The notes under the pieces: generated by a model
The model's input: only the letters and a program-made list of their open reading frames with translations
Told to the model about the DNA's origin: nothing
Databases searched by the model: none
Translations under genes and position numbers: made by a program
From: Polynucleobacter rarus
GTDB taxonomy: Bacteria; Pseudomonadota; Gammaproteobacteria; Burkholderiales; Burkholderiaceae
Direction of reading: 5' to 3'
NCBI RefSeq assembly: GCF_003072505.1
Contig: NZ_NTGB01000001.1
Span: 381,290 to 445,289, forward strand
DNA: 64,000 nucleotides
Part shown: positions 25,517-33,573 of the stretch, one piece after another
How positions within the stretch are numbered: the stretch's first letter is position 1
How the letters are laid out: each line of letters begins with the position of its first letter

Positions 25517-28153
25517 ATGCAAAATCCCTTGATGGAAAAATTAAAAAATACAAAGATAGAATTTCTAGAGATTGAGGATGGAACGCAGCTAGCCATCATT
25601 GATTTACCAAAGTTGTTTGGAGACCAATTCAACCAATTACCAGTCGTCATGCGACTCCTGCTAGAAAATGTACTGCGCAATATGGAAGGTAGTGAGAGGG
25701 ATGTTGCCGTACAAGCCATCTTCGACTGGCTCTCCAAAAAATCTAGTGAAGCCGAAATAGCCTTTCAGCCGAACCGTGTGTTAATGCATGACACGACGAG
25801 TACACCGGCCCTTGTTGATATTGCTGCGATGCGGGACGCTTTATCGGAAGCAGGATTAAACCCCGAATTATTAAATCCCTCTTTGCCTGTTGATATTTCG
25901 ATCGATCACTCCTTAGCTGTGGAGCAATATGGCAACAAAGACGCTGCTCGGTTCAATCTTGATCTTGAGATTAGAAGAAATAAAGAGCGCTATCAATTTT
26001 TACGTTGGGCTTCGAAGGCACTCACGAATGTTAAGATTCATCCGCCGGGCACGGGAATTATGCATACGATTAACCTGGAGCAACTCGCGACTGTTGTCAC
26101 AACTCAAATACGCGATGGTGTGACCTGGGCAATTCCGGATACGATGATTGGTACCGATAGCCACACGCCGATGATCAATGGTATCGGTGTCTTAGGTTGG
26201 GGTGTTGGCGGACTGGAAGCCCAAACGGTCATGTTTGGCTTACCAACCATGTTAAAAATTCCAGATGTAGTCGGTGTTCAATTAAGCGGTAAATTACCCT
26301 CTGGCGTGAGTTCAACTGATCTCGCATTGACGGTGACGCAGCGTTTGCGCGAATTGGATGTGACGGGTGATTTTGTGGAATTCTTTGGTCCAGGCGTAAG
26401 TACTTTATCAGCAGGTGATCGTGCGGTAGTGGCTAATATGGCCCCTGAATATGGCGCAACGACTGGTTACTTTCCGGTCGATCAACATACGCTAGATTAT
26501 CTAAAGATGACTGGTCGAAGTGAGAAACATCTTGCCTTCATCGAACAGTATTGTCGTCATCTTGGTCTTTGGTTTGATCCCGAGGCAAAGCCGGTTTATA
26601 CCAAACAGATTGAGATTGACCTGAATACTTTAGTACCCTCAGTTGCGGGTCCCCGAAGGCCACAGGACCGCATGGACGCTGCTGAGATTGTGAACGCACT
26701 TTCTACCATTAATTTTGTGCCGTTAAGTCAAGAATTACACATGCCGAAATTTCCGGTAGCCATCGCTGCAATTACGAGTTGTACTAACACCTCAGATCCC
26801 AAATTATTAATTGCTGCAGGATTACTCGCCAGAAAAGCAAGACACTTGGGCTTAAAGCCACCAGCTTGGGTAAAGACTTCTTTAGCTCCGGGGTCTCCAG
26901 CGGCAGCCACTTATTTACAACGAGCTGGCTTACTAGAAGATTTTGCTGCGATTGGTTTTGATATTGTTGGTTATGGCTGTACCTCCTGTATTGGGAACTC
27001 TGGACCACTAAACGATTCCATGCGAATTGCACAAGAAAAGGAAGAATGCAAAGCGGTTGCGATTCTCTCCGGTAATCGTAATTTCCCGGGCAGGGTCAAT
27101 CCAGAAATTGATTTGAGCTTTATCATGTCGCCGACTTTAGTAGTGGCTTTTGGGTTGATTGGCGATGCTCAAATTGATTTCAATCAGGATTCTTTAGGAA
27201 CTGATTTCAATGGTAATGCCGTATTTTTAAAAGATATCCTGCCTACTGATTCTGAAATTCAAGAGCATCTATTAAAAGGCTTGGACACTAAAGATTTCAA
27301 AGACGATTTTGAAGTTGCTACCAACAATCCACTTTGGCAGGCGATACAAGTGAGTGAATCTGCCTTATTCCCGTGGAAGCAAAGTTCAACCACCTTAAGG
27401 AGGCCGCCATTTGCTGGCGTGAATGAAGGTAGCCTTCTGGGAGGTTACAAGGCATACCCATTACTAGTGCTGGGTGATGACATTACAACAGATCATATTT
27501 CTCCGGCGAGCGCCATTCCACCGACTAGTTTTATTGCTGACTATTTGGTGAGTAAAGGCGATGATCGAGGAGATCTCAATGTATTTGCTTCGCGGCGAGG
27601 AAACTGGGAAGTGATGATGCGCGCAGCATTTTATTCAAAGTCTCTAGTGAATCATATCGCATTAGACCTGCCAGTCGGACATACTTTACATGTCCCATCT
27701 AGCAAAGTGATGCCGATTTGGGAAGCGGCTGTGCAGTATAAAAACGATGATCATTCTGTTGTCATTATTGCTGGCGAAAGATACGGGATGGGCTCATCTC
27801 GTGACTGGGCAGCGAAGGGGCAACGTTTGTTAGGAGTGAGGGCGGTAATTGCAGTCAGTTATGAACGTATTCATCGTTCGAATTTAATTGGTATGGGTAT
27901 ATTGCCGTTAGTTCTTCCACTTGGAGTTACACCAAACACCTTACAACTGATGCCTGGTGATACTGTCAGTATTCCAGCGCAGCCAGATCAGGTTGCAGTA
28001 AGAGGGAAAGTTATCATCACGATTACTCGATTAAGTGGCAATGTTGATCAATTTGAAACAGATATTGCGGTGGATACCAAGATGGAATTAGAACTCTTAA
28101 AGTTTGGTGGCGTGATACCACTTATTTTGCAAAAAAATCTGAGTAATAAATAG
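25517..28153 (+). CDS. acnA: AcnA-type aconitate hydratase
   Basis: This 878-residue 4Fe-4S enzyme interconverts citrate and isocitrate through cis-aconitate. Cluster ligands are C422 (ITSCTNTSDP), C488 and C491 (YGCTSCIGNSG). Other active-site marks are IDHSLAVEQYG (about 129-139), GTDSHTPMINGIGVLGWGVG (212-231) and, in the swivel domain, ERYGMGSSRDWAAKGQ. Length and order match the AcnA/IRP group, with AcnD (2-methylcitrate dehydratase) as the closest alternative. The family usually has PVDLVIDHSV and a Thr in DSHTTM; here Ile and Pro stand at those places. It is divergent from a TctC receptor and may serve catabolism of an imported tricarboxylate rather than the main TCA cycle. No clear ribosome site is seen before the ATG. 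Confidence 0.88.
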   Translation: MQNPLMEKLKNTKIEFLEIEDGTQLAIIDLPKLFGDQFNQLPVVMRLLLENVLRNMEGSERDVAVQAIFDWLSKKSSEAEIAFQPNRVLMHDTTSTPALVDIAAMRDALSEAGLNPELLNPSLPVDISIDHSLAVEQYGNKDAARFNLDLEIRRNKERYQFLRWASKALTNVKIHPPGTGIMHTINLEQLATVVTTQIRDGVTWAIPDTMIGTDSHTPMINGIGVLGWGVGGLEAQTVMFGLPTMLKIPDVVGVQLSGKLPSGVSSTDLALTVTQRLRELDVTGDFVEFFGPGVSTLSAGDRAVVANMAPEYGATTGYFPVDQHTLDYLKMTGRSEKHLAFIEQYCRHLGLWFDPEAKPVYTKQIEIDLNTLVPSVAGPRRPQDRMDAAEIVNALSTINFVPLSQELHMPKFPVAIAAITSCTNTSDPKLLIAAGLLARKARHLGLKPPAWVKTSLAPGSPAAATYLQRAGLLEDFAAIGFDIVGYGCTSCIGNSGPLNDSMRIAQEKEECKAVAILSGNRNFPGRVNPEIDLSFIMSPTLVVAFGLIGDAQIDFNQDSLGTDFNGNAVFLKDILPTDSEIQEHLLKGLDTKDFKDDFEVATNNPLWQAIQVSESALFPWKQSSTTLRRPPFAGVNEGSLLGGYKAYPLLVLGDDITTDHISPASAIPPTSFIADYLVSKGDDRGDLNVFASRRGNWEVMMRAAFYSKSLVNHIALDLPVGHTLHVPSSKVMPIWEAAVQYKNDDHSVVIIAGERYGMGSSRDWAAKGQRLLGVRAVIAVSYERIHRSNLIGMGILPLVLPLGVTPNTLQLMPGDTVSIPAQPDQVAVRGKVIITITRLSGNVDQFETDIAVDTKMELELLKFGGVIPLILQKNLSNK

Positions 28154-28191
28154 AAATTTGATCAAAATAATATATTTTTATGGGGTCAAAT

Positions 28192-28269
28192 TTAGAGACT
28201 ATCGTCTTCGTTTTCGATAACTAGGTTGGAATGAATAACTACTCCGACCAATAACTCACTTCGAATCAT
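28192..28269 (-). pseudogene. Possible VapC remnant overlapping vapB
   Basis: ATG at 28267-28269 overlaps the vapB stop as TGATG, where a vapC would start. Only 25 codons follow (MIRSELLVGVVIHSNL and on to a TAA at 28192). The (S/A)ELLxGV piece resembles the second acidic motif of PIN toxins, but the aspartates are absent, so at most this is an internally deleted scrap. Confidence 0.3.
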
Positions 28270-28502
28270 CAAGACTTACGTTCACCATCAATATTTACAC
28301 CACGGCCTTGAGACATGAAACCTGGTGAGAATTTGGCAAATTTGCCCAGCACATTACCCAAGCGTCTCTGAGCTGGACGTATTCTTAACTCGTCTCCGTT
28401 ACGTTCGATAATCAAATCAAGATCCCAAGACCTGTAAGCAAGTTCTGCAGGGATACGAACTGCCTGTGAATTACCATTCTTGAAAAGTTTGGTCTTAGCC
28501 AT
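28269..28502 (-). CDS. vapB: VapB-family antitoxin without an intact partner
   Basis: This 77-residue protein has the AbrB-like N-terminal fold of VapB (KTKLFKNGNSQAVRIPAELA, residues 3-22) and the C-terminal toxin-binding tail (LGKFAKFSPGFMSQGRG). Such antitoxins cap a PIN-domain RNase and repress their operon. Normally vapC begins at the overlapping TGATG; here only a 25-codon frame follows, so the antitoxin seems orphaned. It points away from hipBA and shares with it the intergenic region 28503-28810. Confidence 0.88.
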   Translation of the reverse strand: MAKTKLFKNGNSQAVRIPAELAYRSWDLDLIIERNGDELRIRPAQRRLGNVLGKFAKFSPGFMSQGRGVNIDGERKS

Positions 28503-28692
28503 AATGAATCCCTTTTCGATTTAATAGTACAAATTATCTTAAGAAGGTTTACAGGTAAATACACGGACATAATTTGTGTGGTTAATCTTCAACAAATCGC
28601 TAGATTAATAAGAAATTGAACTAAAGCTACAAAAGTACCTAGGGATGAATACTGTCATCCTAAAAAAATCTGAGAAAAAATTGATAATTTAT

Positions 28693-28805
28693 TTCCCGTT
28701 CGGGAATTTTTGATCATTTTTTAAGAAATAACGTATTAAATTTCCCGATGGGGAAATTATGTTGAAAAACTCATTAAATTCCAGTAATATTTCCCGATAA
28801 GGAAA
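28693..28805 (+). promoter_or_regulatory. Three evenly spaced palindromic operators of hipBA
   Basis: TTCCCGTTCGGGAA (28693-28706), TTTCCCGATGGGGAAA (28741-28756) and TTTCCCGATAAGGAAA (28790-28805) are palindromes centred 49 bp apart each time. The last ends 5 nt before the hipB ATG, over its ribosome site. By analogy with E. coli HipB operators, these should bind HipB dimers. Confidence 0.8.
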
Positions 28806-28810
28806 TTTTT

Positions 28811-29062
28811 ATGGGCTCACTAATACAAAACTCTGTAGACTTAGGACGCGTGGTGCGAGAAACCCGCAAGCGCTTAAAGTTAACGCAACCTCAATTAGCT
28901 TTAGCTGCTAATGTGGGGGTAAGGTTTATCGTCGAGTTAGAGGCTGGCAAACCTACTCTTCGATTCGAGAACATCATGAGGGTTTTACATGTTTTAGGAG
29001 GCGTTTTAAGTGTTGATGGTATGACCCCACTAATCAGTCATGAACTTGAAGGTGATCGATAA
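28811..29062 (+). CDS. hipB: HipB-like HTH antitoxin
   Basis: This 83-residue XRE-family protein carries a helix-turn-helix at about residues 16-70 (LKLTQPQLALAANVGVRFIV, then LEAGKPTLRFENIMRVLHVL). HipB dimers bind the kinase HipA and repress the operon. Its stop codon is immediately followed by the hipA ATG (TAAATG), the usual tight arrangement. Three palindromes with 49-bp spacing lie upstream, the nearest covering the ribosome site, so binding there would also block translation initiation. Confidence 0.92.
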   Translation: MGSLIQNSVDLGRVVRETRKRLKLTQPQLALAANVGVRFIVELEAGKPTLRFENIMRVLHVLGGVLSVDGMTPLISHELEGDR

Positions 29063-30373
29063 ATGGTAAGTGATCTTAATGTCTGGTTTTTTGGAGAGTG
29101 CGTTGGAGTGCTTACTCAAGACATGGGACAACTATCCTTTCGATATTTACCGCAATGGTTGGAGTCAAAGAATGCTATACCTCTTTCTCAATCCTTACCG
29201 TTAATTGCCGAGCCATTTGCAGATAAGCTTACAAAGCCTTTTTTTGCAGGTTTATTACCTGAAGGAGATAAACGTTTAACGGTCGCAAAAATTTTAAAAG
29301 TTTCTAGTAAAAATGATTTTGCCATCTTGGACGGTATTGGTGGTGAGTGTGCTGGAGCATTAATTTTGTTGGAGCCTGGTCAAACTCCTCCATTAGAAGA
29401 ATATTCTAGTAAATCAATTGAATGGCTTGATGAGGACCAGCTATTTGGAGTCCTAGAGACGTTATCGAAGAAACCATTACTTGCTGGAGAGTCTGGACTT
29501 AGGCTTTCACTTGCTGGAGCTCAAGAAAAATTACCTGTAGTTATCAGAGAAGTGCAAAGAACGGAATTGCAAAGTAAGTACGGACCCGCAAGTCCCTTTG
29601 AGATTGGACTCCCAAAGAATAATGTACCCAGTTCGTATATTTTGAAGCCAGAGATATCCGGTATTAACGGCAGTGTCTATAACGAAGCATTTTGTCTTTC
29701 TTTAGCGAAGAAGCTAAAGTTCATCACTGCCAATGCCAAGATTGGCTCCACAAATAACAAGACCTATTTATTAGTTGAGCGTTACGATCGTTTTCTTGAC
29801 CATAGTGGGCAATTAAAAAGATTGCACCAAGAAGACTTCTGTCAAGCATTAGGTATTCCACCAGAGCTTAAATACCAGAATGAAGGCGGACCAAGCATTG
29901 GAGATGGATTTGCGTTAATACGTAAAGTAACAAGTCCTAGTGCCTCTAATCTTTTGCGGTTGTTGGATTACATTATTTTTAATTGCTTGGTAGGGAATCA
30001 CGATGCTCACGCCAAGAATTTTTCATTACTATATGGCCAAAATGGACCTCAATTAGCTCCTCTTTATGACGTTTTATCAACCGCAGTTTATCCACACCTT
30101 AACGAAAAAATGGCAATGAAAATTGGTAGTAAATATCGATTTGATGAATTGTTTGCGCGTCACTGGTTGCAAATGGGAGAGGCGGCACAATTGAGCCCCT
30201 CTCTATTAAAGAAAAGGGTTCTTGAGATAGCTAAAGAACTACCAAATCTAGCAAAAGAATTACAAACTCAATTTGAGGAGAAGGGTTGTAATCATCCAAT
30301 CATTACTAAAATTATTTTATTGATTGAAGAGCGATGTGCAACAACAATTCATCGTTTTTTAATAGATAAATAA
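29063..30373 (+). CDS. hipA: HipA-family Ser/Thr kinase toxin
   Basis: The 436-residue protein matches E. coli HipA (440). It has the N-terminal subdomain (GxLSFRYLPQWL), the phosphate loop with autophosphorylation serine S149 in LSLAGAQEKLPV, K195 in YILKPE, the catalytic loop NHDAHAKN at 312-319 with D314 as base, and the metal-binding D336 in LYDVLST. All active-site residues are present, so it should be functional. HipA phosphorylates an aminoacyl-tRNA synthetase (GltX in E. coli) and induces growth arrest; the target here is unknown. The last 99 bp of the gene are repeated at 31768-31866. Confidence 0.92.
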   Translation: MVSDLNVWFFGECVGVLTQDMGQLSFRYLPQWLESKNAIPLSQSLPLIAEPFADKLTKPFFAGLLPEGDKRLTVAKILKVSSKNDFAILDGIGGECAGALILLEPGQTPPLEEYSSKSIEWLDEDQLFGVLETLSKKPLLAGESGLRLSLAGAQEKLPVVIREVQRTELQSKYGPASPFEIGLPKNNVPSSYILKPEISGINGSVYNEAFCLSLAKKLKFITANAKIGSTNNKTYLLVERYDRFLDHSGQLKRLHQEDFCQALGIPPELKYQNEGGPSIGDGFALIRKVTSPSASNLLRLLDYIIFNCLVGNHDAHAKNFSLLYGQNGPQLAPLYDVLSTAVYPHLNEKMAMKIGSKYRFDELFARHWLQMGEAAQLSPSLLKKRVLEIAKELPNLAKELQTQFEEKGCNHPIITKIILLIEERCATTIHRFLIDK

Positions 30374-30469
30374 TCTTTTTAAAGAGACATTTTGATTTCG
30401 ATTTGATGAACAGGATAAAATCTTTCTAGTCGTTTAAAAACTTAAATTTAATTTAATAAAATCAAATAA

Positions 30470-30527
30470 TTAACATTGTTTAATTAGCATTAACATATAC
30501 TATGTTAATGCTAAAAATTAATGTTAA
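30470..30527 (+). promoter_or_regulatory. Nested palindrome of four half-sites before a regulator gene
   Basis: TAGCATTAACATA (30485-30497) and TATGTTAATGCTA (30501-30513) form a perfect 13-bp inverted repeat with a 3-bp spacer. Outer half-sites TTAACATT (30470-30477) and AATGTTAA (30520-30527) are placed symmetrically around nearly the same centre. This is a strong operator candidate, ending 9 bp before the ATG of the regulator. Confidence 0.75.
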
Positions 30528-30536
30528 AATAGATTG

Positions 30537-31562
30537 ATGAAGAATCTAAACGTTCTAATTACTCAAGTAGGAACTTATTTGCAACAGACTCTAGGTCAAG
30601 ATCTGTTGTTAGAAGGTGCTTGGGAAGGGGCCGTTAACTTGCCGCGATACATCCTTCAAACTTATGAAATTCGTAAAGCTAAACTATCTAATAATCAGGT
30701 ACTTCTGATAACAAACAAAGAGGGTACGCAAGCATTATCAGCTTTAATTAAGCAAATGGCACTGATAGAAAGAGTGGCTAGAATTCCCGTTATCTGGATT
30801 GGAGAATCAATTCAGGGGTATGTCCGTAAAGAGATGATTGCTCAAAGAGCACCATTTATTATTCCTTTTAAACAAGCTTACTTACCCCTTTTAGGTATTC
30901 AGTTTCAGGAGCGAGAATTAGCTAGACTACCTGAGACTCAAGATAAGTTACAGGTCGCAACACAAGTTTTTGTAATCAATGCACTACTCAATAATTTACC
31001 TAATACATCAAATCCTAAAGAACTTGCGTTATCCATGGGTTATAGCTTAATGACGATAACGCGCATAAAGAACGAGCTATTAGCGCATAGTTGGTTAGAT
31101 ATCGATATATATAAAAAATCCGGATTGTTGCAACTTGGGATTCAAGATGATGCGCTATGGGAGGCTACCAAACCATTCATGCAAAATCCTATACGAAAAC
31201 GTCTTTGGATTCGAAATCCTCATCCGTCGATAGTTGAATTTCCCCTCGCGGGACTTAGCGCCCTCGCTAAACAAACAGATCTAGGAGAGCCTGCAAATGT
31301 TGTAAGAGCCATTGGGGAATCAGATTGGCGAAAATTAGAAAAAGAGTTAGATGCTATTCAAGTTGTACCTGAACAAATTGATGGTGCTTTAGAGTTGGAG
31401 ATTTGGCGTTATGCACCGCAAAAGGTAAAGATTTCCAATACCCAAGAATGGGATCAAGTTCACACTGTTATAGACCCATATTCTTTGTATTTATCCCTGG
31501 AACAAATAGATGACGATAGAGTAAAGTTATCGCTTAAGGAATTAAGGACAGGAATGGCTTAA
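30537..31562 (+). CDS. Unrecognised winged-helix regulator, possibly an antitoxin
   Basis: The 341-residue protein has an N-terminal part of about 130 residues of restriction-endonuclease-like or nucleotide-binding flavour (YILQTYEIRKAKL, LLITNKEG, PVIWIGESIQGYV, PFKQAYLPLLGIQF), then a helix-turn-helix at about 160-185 (NPKELALSMGYSLMTITRIK) and a C-terminal half (220-341) with LPLAGLSALAKQTDLGEP-like sequence resembling the AbiEi antitoxin C-terminus. I cannot name the family with confidence. Its upstream nested palindrome suggests self-repression. It sits between hipA and a tctC fragment, in the place that VapBC occupies in the neighbouring copy, so it may be half of a TA-like locus whose partner has been lost. 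The ATG was preferred to TTG 30534; no clear ribosome site exists. Confidence 0.7.
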   Translation: MKNLNVLITQVGTYLQQTLGQDLLLEGAWEGAVNLPRYILQTYEIRKAKLSNNQVLLITNKEGTQALSALIKQMALIERVARIPVIWIGESIQGYVRKEMIAQRAPFIIPFKQAYLPLLGIQFQERELARLPETQDKLQVATQVFVINALLNNLPNTSNPKELALSMGYSLMTITRIKNELLAHSWLDIDIYKKSGLLQLGIQDDALWEATKPFMQNPIRKRLWIRNPHPSIVEFPLAGLSALAKQTDLGEPANVVRAIGESDWRKLEKELDAIQVVPEQIDGALELEIWRYAPQKVKISNTQEWDQVHTVIDPYSLYLSLEQIDDDRVKLSLKELRTGMA

Positions 31563-31568
31563 GGCAGA

Positions 31569-31760
31569 TCAATTAATTAATTTTAATTTGTTTGATCTAG
31601 TAATATCCGTCCAACGCTTCGTATCCTCTTGCACAAACTTTCCAAATTCATCTACTGATAAATTAATAATTTCTGCCCCTTGCGCGCTGAGTTTTTCTTT
31701 CACATCATTGTCAGCTAAAGCTTTATTCACTGAGTCACTCAGTAACTGAATTTGATCCTT
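31569..31760 (-). pseudogene. tctC 3' fragment, duplicate of the gene at 32599
   Basis: The minus-strand frame reads KDQIQLLSDSVNKALADND and continues to a stop; it copies the last ~62 codons of the intact receptor at 32599-33573 with a few changes (DEFGK for EEFGK, TDITRS for TEITRS). It has no 5' part: at 31760/31761 it is joined directly to a hipA 3' fragment. DNA similarity spans 31577-31760 against 32603-32787. Confidence 0.9.
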
Positions 31761-31761
31761 C

Positions 31762-31866
31762 TGAGATGAAGGGTTGTAATCACCCAATCATTGCCAAAAT
31801 TATTTTATTGATTGAAGAGCGTTGTACAACAACGATTCATCGTTTTTTAATAGATAAATAATCTTT
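31762..31866 (+). pseudogene. hipA 3' fragment, duplicate of 30274-30378
   Basis: From 31768 to 31866 the sequence copies the end of hipA and a few bases beyond its stop (GGTTGTAATCACCCAATCAT for GGTTGTAATCATCCAATCAT, and so on) with about six differences in 99 bases. It retains the same TAA. It has no 5' part and is not translated on its own. Confidence 0.9.
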
Positions 31867-31880
31867 GACTTGACGGCATT

Positions 31881-31905
31881 TATTCCTTACTATGAAGTAA
31901 GAATA
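31881..31905 (+). promoter_or_regulatory. Imperfect palindrome upstream of vapBC
   Basis: TATTCCTTACT and AGTAAGAATA form an inverted repeat with one bulged base, ending 21 bp before the vapB ATG. It is a candidate operator for the VapBC complex. A further AGTAAGGA half-site lies at 31914-31921. Confidence 0.5.
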
Positions 31906-31926
31906 ATATAAAAAGTAAGGATAGGT

Positions 31927-32169
31927 ATGAGCACAGCAACCGTCACATCAAAAGGCCAAGTCACCATTCCAGCGAAAGTTCGGAACTCGCTTGGAATTGG
32001 CGTAGGAAGTCGCATTGAATTTGTCGAGATGGAGAATGGACTATTTATGATCGTGCCTGCCGTCAGCCCAATTCAATCTCTGAAGGGTATGTTGCGCAAG
32101 CCACCCGCCCCAGTCAGTATCGAGCAAATGAATAAGGCGATTGCAGTTCAGGGATCAAAAGCACGATGA
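31927..32169 (+). CDS. vapB: VapB-type antitoxin, AbrB/SpoVT fold
   Basis: This 80-residue protein has the AbrB N-terminal motif VTSKGQVTIPAKVRNSLGI (residues 6-24) followed by a short toxin-binding C-terminus (MLRKPPAPVSIEQMNKAI). It is coupled to the PIN toxin by an ATGA overlap. As a complex the pair would bind the palindrome just upstream. AAGGA precedes the ATG by 6 nt. It belongs to a different VapB branch from the orphan at 28269. Confidence 0.9.
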   Translation: MSTATVTSKGQVTIPAKVRNSLGIGVGSRIEFVEMENGLFMIVPAVSPIQSLKGMLRKPPAPVSIEQMNKAIAVQGSKAR

Positions 32170-32558
32170 TCGGCCTTGATACTAACGTTCTAGTACGTTA
32201 CATAGCTCAAGATGACCCAAAACAATCCGCCATTGCAACAAATCTAATTAATTCTCTTACAAAAGAGCGCCCAGGGTTTATTACCCTTGTCTCCATGGTT
32301 GAATTGGTATGGGTAATGCGAAGTTGCTATAAGTCCACAAAAATAGAGATAGTTAATATTTTGGAAGCGATTCTTGCTACGAGGGAATTGATTATCGAAA
32401 ATGCTGAAACAGTTATCCGAGCCACGCATCTTTATTCTAGGACAGGAGCGGATTTCTCAGATTGCTTGATAGAGCGCTCCGCAAATAAAGCAGGATGTGA
32501 ATATAGCGTTACTTTTGATATTGATGCTATCAAACATGCCGGATTTAGGAGTATTTAA
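32166..32558 (+). CDS. vapC: VapC-type PIN-domain ribonuclease toxin
   Basis: This 130-residue PIN protein keeps the acidic metal site: D5 in GLDTNVLVRY, E46 in MVELVWVM, D99 in ADFSDCLI and D118 in TFDIDA. That is the normal quartet for Mg-dependent VapC RNases, which usually cut tRNA or rRNA loops. Its start overlaps the antitoxin stop by ATGA. With all active residues present, the module is probably functional. A terminator follows at once (32562-32594). Confidence 0.92.
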   Translation: MIGLDTNVLVRYIAQDDPKQSAIATNLINSLTKERPGFITLVSMVELVWVMRSCYKSTKIEIVNILEAILATRELIIENAETVIRATHLYSRTGADFSDCLIERSANKAGCEYSVTFDIDAIKHAGFRSI

Positions 32559-32561
32559 CTG

Positions 32562-32594
32562 AGGACTTCAGCTTTCCACTGATATTGAAGTCCT
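32562..32594. terminator. Terminator between vapC and tctC, possibly bidirectional
   Basis: AGGACTTCA (32562-32570) pairs with TGAAGTCCT (32586-32594), followed on the plus strand by TTATTTAG. The convergent tctC gene ends at 32599, so it may serve both. Confidence 0.6.
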
Positions 32595-32598
32595 TTAT

Positions 32599-33573
32599 TT
32601 AGTTAATTTTAATTTGCTTAGACCTAGTAATCTCCGTCCAACGCTTAGTATCTTCCTGCACAAACTTCCCAAACTCCTCTACAGATAAATTAATAATTTC
32701 TGCCCCTTGAGCACTGAGTTTTTCTTTCACATCATTGTCAGCTAATGCTTTATTCACCGAGTCACTCAGTAACTGAATTTGATCTTTAGGCGTTCCTTTT
32801 GGAAAGGCAAAACCAAACCAATTTGAAGTAACAAAGCCATTCACACCTTGTTCCTCTGCCGTTGGTATTCTGGGGAATAAAGCGGAGCGCTTAGCAGAAC
32901 TGACTGCTAAGGGCCTTAACTTACCTGACTGAATACCACTTAGTGCCGTAGGCAATGCTGCAATAATTAAATCAATATTGCCAGACTGTAAGGCAAAATT
33001 GGCTTCACTCATGCCTTTGAATGGCACATGCGTTAGGGTGATCCCTGCGGAGGCATTAAAGCGCTCAGTCACAATATGATTCGTACTACCGACACCTGCG
33101 GAACCGTAGTTGAGCTGATTGGGGTTAGCTTTTGCAGCACTCACTAAATCTTTGAGAGTCATATAAGAAGACTCTGAGCGTACCAAAATAACGAATGGGG
33201 TTTGAGTAATAAATGCACTAGGGACTAGATCCGTACTCACATCCCAAGTTAGATTATTAAATAAACCAGGAAGCATTGCATAAGTAGCGTCAATTAAAAC
33301 CGCCATAGAGCCATCAGGGGTTTGATGCGCCACATAATCAAAAGCAATTCTGCCACCAGCTCCCGTTTTATTTTCCACCACAATGGTTCTTCCAGACTGT
33401 TCAGCAACCTTTTGCACAACTAGTCTTGTGTAAGTATCAGAAGCTCCACCAACCGCAAACGGCACAATCACTTTAAGGGGTTTGTTGGTTTGAGCATGAC
33501 TCACAGAAGCTGCTAGGGCAATGATTAAACAAACTGAACCGACAAAGTATTTTTTAAAAATAGTCATGCTCAT
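32599..33573 (-). CDS. Bug/TctC-family receptor (3 of 9)
   Basis: The 324-residue protein has a signal peptide ending VSHAQ, then PLKVIVPFAVGGASDTYTRL, ENKTGAGGRI, TPDGSMAVL and HVPFKGMSEANFAL, so it is a complete Bug receptor. It is the last gene of an SDR-cupin-tctC operon; its start overlaps the cupin stop (ATGA). The APDGYT motif is changed to TPDGSM, which may alter the ligand site. Its 3' end is duplicated at 31577-31760. Ligand unknown. Confidence 0.9.
   Translation of the reverse strand: MSMTIFKKYFVGSVCLIIALAASVSHAQTNKPLKVIVPFAVGGASDTYTRLVVQKVAEQSGRTIVVENKTGAGGRIAFDYVAHQTPDGSMAVLIDATYAMLPGLFNNLTWDVSTDLVPSAFITQTPFVILVRSESSYMTLKDLVSAAKANPNQLNYGSAGVGSTNHIVTERFNASAGITLTHVPFKGMSEANFALQSGNIDLIIAALPTALSGIQSGKLRPLAVSSAKRSALFPRIPTAEEQGVNGFVTSNWFGFAFPKGTPKDQIQLLSDSVNKALADNDVKEKLSAQGAEIINLSVEEFGKFVQEDTKRWTEITRSKQIKIN

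Noticed and set aside
25459..25737. N-terminal extension of the TctC receptor at 24472
   Set aside because: It would place about 93 residues ahead of an obvious signal peptide and run into the aconitase gene on the other strand.
31569..31787. Short independent TctC-like protein
   Set aside because: It is the 3' end of a duplicated tctC; its apparent start lies in the junction with hipA sequence and has no signal peptide.
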